NCBI GenBank assembly: GCA_964366055.1
Contig: CAYISE010000025.1
Coordinates: forward strand, 1 to 6,129
Origin: JBBTQX01 sp964366055
Lineage (GTDB): Bacteria; Patescibacteriota; Minisyncoccia; UBA6257; GWB1-50-10
Length of the DNA stretch: 6,129 nucleotides
Reading direction: 5' to 3'
Part shown: positions 1 through 4,855 of the stretch, piece after piece
Position numbering within the stretch: the stretch's first letter is position 1
Layout: each line of letters starts with the position of its first letter
The notes under the pieces: generated by a model
Database searches by the model: none
Told to the model about the DNA's origin: nothing
The model's input: only the letters and a program-made list of their open reading frames with translations
Position numbers and translations under genes: made by a program

Positions 1-1
1 G

Positions 2-112
2 AAAGAACTGAAATCTCAAACGAACTACAAATTGCCGGATGAGAAATTAATTATCGTCGTTCCAGGCGCGACAAGCACCGCAAGCGCCAGCTCGACGACG
101 AGTGCCAAATAA
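2..112 (+). CDS. C-terminal end of a probable FtsB/DivIC-like septum formation initiator (partial)
   Basis: An open frame runs in from the left edge and stops with TAA at 110-112; 36 codons are visible. The readable tail has an asparagine-tyrosine-lysine-leucine-proline stretch, then 'EKLIIVVPG', then a low-complexity Ala/Ser/Thr end. A proline/glycine turn followed by a hydrophobic beta strand is how FtsB/DivIC-type division proteins usually end after their coiled coil ('..KPGE.. VIIV'), so this is my best guess. Those proteins are small bitopic membrane proteins of the divisome. The coiled coil and membrane span would lie outside the window, so the family call rests on about 20 residues and is tentative. 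Only 2 nt separate the stop from the tRNA-Gly gene, which implies one transcript. The Ser/Thr/Ala tail may be a disordered extension. Confidence 0.5.
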   Translation, partial: KELKSQTNYKLPDEKLIIVVPGATSTASASSTTSAK

Positions 113-114
113 AA

Positions 115-188
115 GCGGGTGTAGTATAGTGGCAATATGCTTGCTTCCCAAGCAAGAGACGAGAGTTCAATTCTCTCTACCCGCACCA
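115..188 (+). tRNA. tRNA-Gly (anticodon CCC), CCA encoded
   Basis: A complete cloverleaf can be folded. The acceptor stem GCGGGTG (115-121) pairs with TACCCGC (178-184) with one G-U pair. The D stem GTAT/ATAT (124-127/135-138) encloses AGTGGCA. The anticodon stem CTTGC/GCAAG (140-144/152-156) encloses the 7-nt loop TTCCCAA, with anticodon CCC at 147-149. The T stem GAGAG/CTCTC (161-165/173-177) encloses TTCAATT. The discriminator is A185 and CCA is encoded at 186-188. CCC reads GGG glycine codons. The gene has no room for its own promoter after the upstream stop codon. It is therefore probably released by RNase P and 3' processing from a transcript that also carries the division-protein tail and the downstream pseudouridine synthase. 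Confidence 0.95.
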
Positions 189-206
189 AAACGAGTATTT
201 GAAATA

Positions 207-917
207 ATGGGAACTCCGATACGAATAAATCGCTATCTGGCCTTGAACCAATACTGCAGCCGACGGGAGGCCGATAAATTAATAGAGCAGGGCCAAGTTT
301 TGATAAACGGCAAACCGGCTGTTCTTGGTATGCTGGTAAAAGAAAACGACAAAATTTCCCTTCGCTCCGGTTTCAAAAAAGTAGAGGCGGGGAGAGTGTA
401 TTTGGCGTTCAATAAGCCCGTCGGAATTGTTTCTCACGGCCCGGAGGGGAATCAAAAAAGCATCGGCGACATCTTCCGCTACAAAACGCGCGTTTTCCCC
501 GTTGGCCGTCTAGACAAGGACTCGCACGGTCTGATTATTCTTTCAAACGATGGACGCATTACCGGCCGCTTGCTTGACCCGGAGTTTGAACACGAGAAGG
601 AGTATCTGGTGGAGGTGGACAAATCCATCCAAGGCGGTTTTTTAAAAAAGATGAGCGGCGGCGTGAGAATCGGGGATTCTCTCACCCGGCCCTGCCGCGT
701 CTCGCCGGTCGGCTCAAATAAATTCAGGATCATTCTTACGGAAGGCAAAAAGAGGCAGATTCGAAAAATGTGCCTCGCTTTGAATTATGTTGTGAAGGAT
801 TTGAAACGAGTGAGGATTTTAAACATTGAACTCGGGAATTTAAAACCCGGCGGACATCGGGAGATTAAGGATGAAGAACTCTCTCTTTTTTTATCCGCCA
901 TCGGAATCAGGAAATAA
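207..917 (+). CDS. rluF: 23S rRNA pseudouridine synthase, RluF/RsuA-like
   Basis: The product (236 aa) belongs to the RsuA/RluB/E/F family, which isomerises uridine to pseudouridine in rRNA; it acts in the cytoplasm on the 50S subunit or its precursor. Residues about 5-50 form an S4 RNA-binding domain ('INRYLALNQYCSRREADKLI', 'VLINGK'). The catalytic domain holds 'GRLDKDSHGL' with the catalytic Asp at residue 103, followed by 'HEKEYLV' and 'GKKRQIRKMC'. The 'FNKPVGIVS', 'RVFP.GRLDKDS' and 'HEKEYLV.VDK' pattern is closer to RluF (U2604 in E. coli) than to RsuA or RluB, but specificity cannot be proved from sequence. The long basic tail of E. coli RluF is absent. The frame is open back to 102, but that would run through the tRNA; the ATG at 207 starts exactly at the S4 domain and is preferred. 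No clear Shine-Dalgarno is present. The start lies 18 nt after the tRNA-Gly CCA. Confidence 0.9.
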   Translation: MGTPIRINRYLALNQYCSRREADKLIEQGQVLINGKPAVLGMLVKENDKISLRSGFKKVEAGRVYLAFNKPVGIVSHGPEGNQKSIGDIFRYKTRVFPVGRLDKDSHGLIILSNDGRITGRLLDPEFEHEKEYLVEVDKSIQGGFLKKMSGGVRIGDSLTRPCRVSPVGSNKFRIILTEGKKRQIRKMCLALNYVVKDLKRVRILNIELGNLKPGGHREIKDEELSLFLSAIGIRK

Positions 918-940
918 AATGGAAACACTCTTTAATTCTA

Positions 941-969
941 TTGAATTTAATAAAAATCGCTGGTAGTAT
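941..969 (+). promoter_or_regulatory. Sigma70-type promoter for tRNA-Gln and the HxH gene
   Basis: TTGAAT (941-946) and TAGTAT (964-969) are separated by 17 nt, the ideal spacing. Transcription would start near 976, giving a leader of about 10 nt before the tRNA at 987. The ten bases TAGTATAAAT here recur exactly at the promoter in front of the S41 protease gene (3184-3193), also with a 17-nt spacer, which supports both calls. The rest of the 918-986 gap shows nothing else; I see no terminator for the pseudouridine synthase gene. Confidence 0.65.
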
Positions 970-986
970 AAATCCGCGTTTTCTAT

Positions 987-1057
987 TGCGGGGTGGTGTA
1001 AAGGTAGCACGTTTGGCTCTGAACCAAAAAATTGGGGTTCGAATCCCTGCCCCGCAG
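987..1057 (+). tRNA. tRNA-Gln (anticodon CTG), no encoded CCA
   Basis: The acceptor stem TGCGGGG (987-993) pairs perfectly with CCCCGCA (1050-1056). The D stem GTGT/GCAC (996-999/1007-1010) encloses AAAGGTA. The anticodon stem TTTGG/CCAAA (1012-1016/1024-1028) encloses CTCTGAA, with anticodon CTG at 1019-1021 (glutamine, CAG codons). The T arm has loop TTCGAAT (1038-1044), with the stem closed by G-T wobbles at its outer end. The discriminator is G1057 and the next bases are CTT, so CCA must be added by a nucleotidyltransferase, unlike the tRNA-Gly 800 bp upstream. Its own promoter is visible. A protein gene begins only 12 nt after the discriminator, so the two are probably co-transcribed and separated by 3' processing. 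Confidence 0.95.
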
Positions 1058-1069
1058 CTTTAGACAAGT

Positions 1070-1525
1070 ATGAAGACCAATAAAACAATCTGGTGGTTGG
1101 GCGGAGGATTAATCGTTCTTTTGGTTTTTCTTTTCTCCTATCCAAAACTTTTCGGGGATAAGATATCGGCGCCCGGCGCTTCGGTGCCCTGCATTATTGA
1201 TAATTTGCCGTTGATTCAACATATTCATCCGATTCTTGCGATCACCGTGGACGGCGCGAACGAAACTATTCCGGCTAATATCGGCCTCTCCGGCGCCTGC
1301 GAGCGCGCGCTCCATACTCATGACGCCACAGGTCAGATTCACGTGGAAGCCCAGGACGCGCGAACATACACCCTCGGCGATTTTATGAGCGTCTGGGGAA
1401 AATTTATCAATCGCGACGGCTACGCACTCAAAGCGACCGCCGATGAGACAGTGATAGCCGACCCGCAAAGTATGATTCTAAAAGACGGGGAACGGATAAA
1501 ATTGGAATATACAAAAGTCAATTGA
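1070..1525 (+). CDS. Membrane-anchored HxH-motif protein of unknown function
   Basis: The product (151 aa) starts with a short basic/polar end and one hydrophobic segment (about residues 7-24), followed by a soluble domain probably outside the membrane. No lipobox or clear signal-peptidase site is evident, so it is likely an N-terminal anchor. The domain carries clustered potential metal ligands: H51-x-H53 ('QHIHP'), H82-x-H84-D85 ('LHTHD') and H91-x-E93 ('IHVE'). It also has 'IPANIG' (67-72), 'TLGDF' then 'VWGK' (101-111), and two cysteines (C41, C77) that could form a disulfide. I recall this motif order in uncharacterised proteins of environmental bacteria and archaea, but I know of no proven function; a metal-binding or redox role is inference. 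The ATG at 1070 lies 12 nt after tRNA-Gln and has no clear Shine-Dalgarno. The stop overlaps the convergent fmt stop by 8 nt. Confidence 0.85.
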   Translation: MKTNKTIWWLGGGLIVLLVFLFSYPKLFGDKISAPGASVPCIIDNLPLIQHIHPILAITVDGANETIPANIGLSGACERALHTHDATGQIHVEAQDARTYTLGDFMSVWGKFINRDGYALKATADETVIADPQSMILKDGERIKLEYTKVN

Positions 1526-2318
1526 TTCGTTTCGGTTTTTCTCCTTCAACTTGAATCATTTTCAATTTTAATTTTCCGTCTTTTACCTCCGCCTCAAGCA
1601 GTTTTATCCGCTTGCCGTTTTGGATAGTCCAGGTACCAGGCTCGGGATTAAGCGCCCGAATTTTTCTTTCTACCAAAATCGGATCGTCTTTGATTAAATC
1701 AACCCGCGCGTCATCAGTCGTAAACTTCTTCGTGTAAGTGGCTTTGGTTTCGTCTTGCGCTTCGGGTTTTATTTTTTCTTTCATAAATTTCGGCAACAGT
1801 TCTATTAATAGAACCGCGGCCAGTTCGGCCAATTTTCGTTGAAGTATTGGATATTGGAGGTTGGAGATTGGAGATTCCAGTTCTCGCTGCGTGAGAATCG
1901 GCCCGTGGTCCACCCTTTCATCCATTAAATAGAGCGATACGCCGGTTTCATTTTCGCCCGCGAGAATCACCGACTGAATCGGCGTGGCGCCCCGGTATTT
2001 CGGGAGCAGGGAAGGATGAACGCCTAAAACGCCCAGTTCAAACCTCTCTAGAATATCCTTGGGAATAATTTTTGAGTAAGCGACTACGATGGCAAAATCA
2101 ATCTTGCCAATTTTTAAATCCGATAATTTTTCCGGTTGAAGCGCCGGAATGCCGTTTTTCTCGCCGATAATCTTGGTTGGCGGAGGAGTGATAATCTTTT
2201 TCCGTCCCACTGGCCGGTCGGGATTGCAAACTATGCCCGTGGGCGGGAAGCCGGAATTAATCAATTTTTCCAAAACAATCGCCGCGAACTCCGGCGTTCC
2301 AAAAAATAGGTACTTCAT
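1518..2318 (-). CDS. fmt: Methionyl-tRNA formyltransferase, short form
   Basis: The enzyme transfers a formyl group from 10-formyl-THF to Met-tRNAfMet, making the initiator tRNA for translation. The N-terminal Rossmann-like formyltransferase domain (about 1-180) begins 'MKYLFFGTPEFA' and has 'HPSLLPKYRGATPIQ' (101-115) and 'ETGVSLYLMD' then 'VDHGP' (124-140). The catalytic His is H101 and the catalytic Asp D137, spaced 36 residues apart as in the E. coli enzyme. The third catalytic position, Asn two residues before the His in E. coli, is G99 here. The C-terminal OB-fold part ('ATYTKKFTTDDARVDL', 'ERKIRALNPEPGTW') is present but shortened. The total is 266 aa against about 315 in E. coli, and the protein ends abruptly after 'IQVEGEKPK'. 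Its start overlaps the def stop (ATGA) and has a good Shine-Dalgarno. A 7-bp repeat tract lies inside it. Its end overlaps the convergent HxH gene. Confidence 0.93.
   Translation of the reverse strand: MKYLFFGTPEFAAIVLEKLINSGFPPTGIVCNPDRPVGRKKIITPPPTKIIGEKNGIPALQPEKLSDLKIGKIDFAIVVAYSKIIPKDILERFELGVLGVHPSLLPKYRGATPIQSVILAGENETGVSLYLMDERVDHGPILTQRELESPISNLQYPILQRKLAELAAVLLIELLPKFMKEKIKPEAQDETKATYTKKFTTDDARVDLIKDDPILVERKIRALNPEPGTWTIQNGKRIKLLEAEVKDGKLKLKMIQVEGEKPKRIN
1847..1874. repeat. Four tandem 7-bp units (TTGGAKR) inside fmt
   Basis: On the + strand the units are TTGGATA, TTGGAGG, TTGGAGA and TTGGAGA, followed by a decayed fifth unit, TTCCAGT (1875-1881). The tract is read by fmt on the - strand and encodes residues 149-158 (SPISNLQYPI). 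A 7-bp unit is not a multiple of three, so each copy is read in a different frame and any gain or loss of a single copy would shift the frame. I recall similar TTGGAGA arrays in other CPR genomes, but cannot verify this here. Confidence 0.85.
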
Positions 2319-2821
2319 TTTCTCTTTCCTTTTCCTTCCGCTTTGCGCAATTCGCTCGCCTTGTCAACGAAAAGCGCGCCGTTTAAGTGGTCTATTTCGT
2401 GCTGGAAAACCCGCGCGAGCAAATTCCAGGCCTTGATTTTTATCTTCTTGCCGCTCGCATCCTGTCCGGCCAAAGTCAGGCGATAGTGGCGTTCCACCGG
2501 CCCATAGGTTTCGGGCACGCTTAAACAACCCTCCTCAAGGATTTCTATTTCTTTTGAAATCTTCGCGATCTCCGGATTGAAGACCGCGTAGAACTTCGGC
2601 TTGCCGTTGGCATCCGGCACCTGCGCCACGAAGAGCCGCAAGGACATTCCGATTTGATTTGCGGAAAGACCGACGCCGTTAGCTTTTTTCATAATCTCCC
2701 GCATTGATTTTACGAGCGCCTGAATATCCTTCCGGGAATATTTGCCGAAATCAAATCTCACCGTTTTTTGGCGGAGAAATTTTTCGCTCTTTTTGTTGTC
2801 TATGGTTAAAACCTCATTCAT
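2315..2821 (-). CDS. def: Peptide deformylase
   Basis: This metalloenzyme removes the formyl group from nascent N-terminal fMet at the ribosome. All three family motifs are intact in the 168-aa product: motif 1 'GVGLSANQIG' (49-58, with Gln56), motif 2 'EEGCLSVP' (96-103, with the metal ligand Cys99) and motif 3 'QHEIDHLNG' (140-148, with ligands His141 and His145 and catalytic Glu142). Length matches the family. The C-terminus is a lysine-rich tail that overlaps the fmt start by 4 nt, so the two enzymes that add and remove the formyl group are translationally coupled. The start lies 7 nt after the stop of the 93-aa gene with no Shine-Dalgarno in that gap, suggesting coupling by reinitiation. 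Ser53 replaces the commoner Ala in motif 1, a mild change. Confidence 0.96.
   Translation of the reverse strand: MNEVLTIDNKKSEKFLRQKTVRFDFGKYSRKDIQALVKSMREIMKKANGVGLSANQIGMSLRLFVAQVPDANGKPKFYAVFNPEIAKISKEIEILEEGCLSVPETYGPVERHYRLTLAGQDASGKKIKIKAWNLLARVFQHEIDHLNGALFVDKASELRKAEGKGKRK
2324..2330 (-). promoter_or_regulatory. Shine-Dalgarno sequence for fmt
   Basis: AGGAAAG read on the - strand ends 5 nt before the fmt ATG (2318-2316) and lies within the last codons of def. It is the only strong Shine-Dalgarno I find in the window. It fixes the fmt start at the ATGA overlap. Confidence 0.6.
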
Positions 2822-2828
2822 CCCGGTG

Positions 2829-3110
2829 TTACAATTTAGAATTCTTTTTGGGCTTGGATTTCTTGTTGAAAAGCACGCTCATAAAATACGCCCCTTTATT
2901 CTTAATGTTTAATTTATCCGCCACGCTCCTCGCAATGTCAATCAGTTTCTCGCAGTCGTGTTCTTTGGCTAACTTAATGTAAAGGGTTTTATGTTTCTCG
3001 TCGCGAAGAATTTCGGATAGCATTAAACCCACCATCTGATGCTTTTGATAAATATGACTTTTCCCGGACCGCTCTCTAAGAATCCTCATATAATCTTTCT
3101 CGGGTGGCAT
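2829..3110 (-). CDS. Conserved small protein of unknown function (93 aa), first gene of the def-fmt operon
   Basis: I recall similar proteins from CPR genomes but know of no assigned function. Readable features are a basic N-terminal part ('LRERSGKSHIYQKHQMVG'), an alpha-helical middle ('LMLSEILRDEKHKTLYIKLAKEHD'), then 'IARSVADKLNIKNKGAYFMSVLF', and a lysine-rich tail. There is no membrane span, signal peptide or cysteine pair. The charge and compactness would suit a nucleic-acid- or ribosome-associated protein, but that is inference. It reads into def with a 7-nt gap and so shares its transcript. The first ATG (3110-3108) sits 7 nt downstream of a good -10 box, so the mRNA may be leaderless. 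An alternative start is Met8 (ATG at 3089-3087), with GAGAAAG shortly upstream. Confidence 0.8.
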   Translation of the reverse strand: MPPEKDYMRILRERSGKSHIYQKHQMVGLMLSEILRDEKHKTLYIKLAKEHDCEKLIDIARSVADKLNIKNKGAYFMSVLFNKKSKPKKNSKL

Positions 3111-3117
3111 TAGGTTA

Positions 3118-3147
3118 ATTTTACGCTAAAACCTGGCGGGGTGGCAA
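3118..3147 (-). promoter_or_regulatory. Promoter of the 93aa-def-fmt operon
   Basis: On the - strand TTGCCA (3147-3142) and TAAAAT (3123-3118) are 18 nt apart. Only 7 nt (3117-3111) separate the -10 from the ATG at 3110, so the start point would fall at or within a base or two of the start codon. It faces away from the S41 protease promoter. Confidence 0.6.
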
Positions 3148-3153
3148 TTTGAC

Positions 3154-3174
3154 CCGTTAATTGCCTTTTAACGG
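3154..3174. repeat. Perfect 7-bp inverted repeat centred on the S41 promoter -35 box
   Basis: CCGTTAA (3154-3160) is mirrored by TTAACGG (3168-3174) around the 7-nt loop TTGCCTT. The loop holds the -35 hexamer TTGCCT of the rightward promoter, and the left arm ends 7 bp from the leftward promoter's -35. This fits an operator for a dimeric regulator. It is not placed as a terminator, because both flanking genes start here. Confidence 0.55.
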
Positions 3175-3189
3175 ATTTCAATTTAGTAT
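3161..3189 (+). promoter_or_regulatory. Promoter of the S41 protease-rplI operon
   Basis: TTGCCT (3161-3166) and TAGTAT (3184-3189) are spaced by 17 nt, and the -10 is extended as TAGTATAAAT, identical to the tRNA-Gln promoter. The ATG at 3198 is only 8 nt beyond the -10, so the predicted start at about 3196-3198 leaves essentially no 5' leader. Confidence 0.65.
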
Positions 3190-3197
3190 AAATAATA

Positions 3198-4418
3198 ATG
3201 TTTTTCAAGAATAAAAAACTAACTTTCCCAATTTTAATCGCCATAATTTTGGCTGGCGGTATTTTTTACCTCGGCTTTAAAACCGGTTTTGGCCGGAAAG
3301 TTCCCGACGACATCAATATTTCCGCGCCGATGGCTACCAGCACGTTGCTGAATGCCGACCTTTCCGTTTTCTGGGAGGCGGTTAAAGCGGTGAAAGACAA
3401 GTACTACAACATAAAAGACGTAACCGATGAGGATATTTTATACGGCGCCATAAAAGGAGTATTGGGATCGCTGGACGACCCCTACTCAACCTTTTTCAGT
3501 CCGAGCGATTCTCAAAAATTCAGCGAGGATTTGAACGGAAATTTCGGCGGCGTCGGCATGGAAATCGGCATTCAAAAAAATCAACTGGTGGTTATCGCGC
3601 CTCTGAAAAATAATCCGGCGGAAAAAATCGGCCTGAAAGCGGGGGACAAAATTCTAAAAATCAACGCTACCTCAACAACTGATATGGATGTCTACGCCGC
3701 CGTAAAACTCATCCGGGGCGAGGTGGGCACGGAAGTGCGGCTCTCAATTTTCCGCGACGGCTGGAAAGAGCCCAAAGAATTTAAAATTATCCGGGCGAAC
3801 GTCGTCGTACCCACTCTGGACTGGGAAATGAAGGACGGCGATGTCGCCTACGTTCAGCTTTATAATTTCAATTCTAACGCTCCCTCGCTTTTCTATCAGG
3901 CCGCGCTCTCGGCTTTGCTCCAAGGCGCGAAGGGCGTGGTGCTGGATTTAAGAAACGACCCGGGCGGCTATCTGGATGTGGCCGTGAATATCGCCGGCTG
4001 GTTCTCAAACAGGGGAGAGGTGATTGTGCGGGAAGATTTTCGTTCGGGTGAACAAAATGTCATCCGGGCGAACGGCCCCAGCGCCTTGGTAAATCTGCCC
4101 GTGGTAGTTCTGATAAATGGCGGCTCGGCTTCGGCCTCGGAAATTCTCGCGGGCGCCCTGCAGGATAATAGAGGAACGAAACTCATCGGAGAAAAAACTT
4201 TCGGTAAGGGCAGCGTTCAGGAAGTTGAAAATTTCCGGGACGGTTCCTCGGTCAAAATCTCCATCGCCGAGTGGCTCACGCCGAAAGGAAGGCACATAAA
4301 TAAAAAAGGGATTGACCCGGATATTGAGGTGAAATTTTCCGATGACGACTCCATAAATAAAAAAGACCCCCAGCTGGATAAAGCGCTGGAGATAATCAAA
4401 CAAGAGATAGCTAAATGA
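3198..4418 (+). CDS. S41 family C-terminal processing peptidase (CtpA/CtpB-like)
   Basis: This serine protease cleaves exported proteins near their C-termini at the outer face of the membrane. The 406 residues read in order: an N-terminal anchor (about 9-27); a helical cap region ('VFWEAVKAVKDKYYN', then 'GAIKGVLGSLDDPYSTFF', 82-100); a PDZ domain (about 112-200, beginning 'GNFGGVGMEIG' and containing 'PAEKIGLKAGDKILKIN'); and the S41 core. The core has 'GVVLDLRNDPGGYLDVAV' (246-263), 'NGGSASASEILAGALQDN' (307-324) and 'GEKTFGKGSVQ' (331-341). By alignment to CtpB, the catalytic pair is Ser312 and Lys337, with Gln341 assisting. All are present, so it should be active. Length is normal for the family. 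The start follows a promoter almost directly, with no Shine-Dalgarno. It overlaps rplI by 4 nt (ATGA). Confidence 0.96.
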   Translation: MFFKNKKLTFPILIAIILAGGIFYLGFKTGFGRKVPDDINISAPMATSTLLNADLSVFWEAVKAVKDKYYNIKDVTDEDILYGAIKGVLGSLDDPYSTFFSPSDSQKFSEDLNGNFGGVGMEIGIQKNQLVVIAPLKNNPAEKIGLKAGDKILKINATSTTDMDVYAAVKLIRGEVGTEVRLSIFRDGWKEPKEFKIIRANVVVPTLDWEMKDGDVAYVQLYNFNSNAPSLFYQAALSALLQGAKGVVLDLRNDPGGYLDVAVNIAGWFSNRGEVIVREDFRSGEQNVIRANGPSALVNLPVVVLINGGSASASEILAGALQDNRGTKLIGEKTFGKGSVQEVENFRDGSSVKISIAEWLTPKGRHINKKGIDPDIEVKFSDDDSINKKDPQLDKALEIIKQEIAK

Positions 4419-4852
4419 AAGTTATTTTATTAAAAGACATAAAGGGCGTCGGACAGAAACTTGATGTGAAAGAGGTGAAAGACGGTTACGCCCGGAATTT
4501 TCTTTTGGCGAAGGAACTGGCCGAGGCGGCTATGGAAAACGCGCTTCAAAAATTGGAACATCAGAAAAAAATCCGGGCAGCGGAGCGTCAGAAAATGATT
4601 GAAAAACTGAAGATTGAGGCGGGAAAAATTGAGGGGATAATTTTAAAATTCAAAATGAAAACGGGAGAAAAGGGCGAGATTTTCGGTTCGGTGAGTCGCA
4701 AAGACATTGAAATTGAATTATCCCGGAAAGGTTATAAAAATTTGAAAGTTGAATTGGAAAAACCCATTAAAACCATCGGCGAACATACCGTCCCCATAGA
4801 TTTAGGAGAGGGGATTAAAATTAAACTAAAAGTGATAACCGAGGCGGAGTAA
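4415..4852 (+). CDS. rplI: 50S ribosomal protein bL9
   Basis: bL9 binds 23S rRNA at the base of the L1 stalk with its N-terminal domain and reaches out with a long helix. The N-terminal domain has 'MKVILLKDIKGVGQKLDVKEVKDGYARNFLL', matching the family signature; 'AKELAEAAM' replaces the usual 'PKGLAVPAT', so the glycine of the signature is lost. Residues about 40-75 form the connecting helix, rich in Lys, Gln and Glu. The C-terminal domain has 'GEIFGSVSRKDI' (86-97) and 'IGEHTVPIDLGEGI', then a final strand. The 145 aa are the usual length. The gene is translationally coupled to the S41 protease by ATGA. It ends 3 nt from the convergent rpmA stop, leaving no room for a terminator. bL9 is reported missing from some CPR groups, so its presence helps with placement. 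Confidence 0.97.
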   Translation: MKVILLKDIKGVGQKLDVKEVKDGYARNFLLAKELAEAAMENALQKLEHQKKIRAAERQKMIEKLKIEAGKIEGIILKFKMKTGEKGEIFGSVSRKDIEIELSRKGYKNLKVELEKPIKTIGEHTVPIDLGEGIKIKLKVITEAE

Positions 4853-4855
4853 AAA

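Noticed and set aside
102..206. An upstream extension of the pseudouridine synthase starting at 102
   Set aside because: The extra 35 codons are a translation of the tRNA-Gly gene; the S4 domain begins right after the ATG at 207.
1109..1468. A 119-codon frame antisense to the HxH gene
   Set aside because: The + strand frame has a membrane anchor and ordered His motifs, and follows a promoter and tRNA. The antisense translation shows nothing recognisable.
1518..2318. Treating fmt as a pseudogene because of the missing Asn, short C-terminus and internal repeat
   Set aside because: The frame is unbroken, the other catalytic residues and their spacing are kept, and it is coupled to an intact def gene.
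3154..3174. Intrinsic terminator at the inverted repeat
   Set aside because: Both neighbouring genes start here and diverge, the stem is only 7 bp and AT-rich, and no run of T follows at once.
4005..4403. A 132-codon antisense frame (and several smaller ones) within the S41 protease gene
   Set aside because: The S41 and PDZ motifs run without break on the + strand; the antisense frames have no motifs or start signals.
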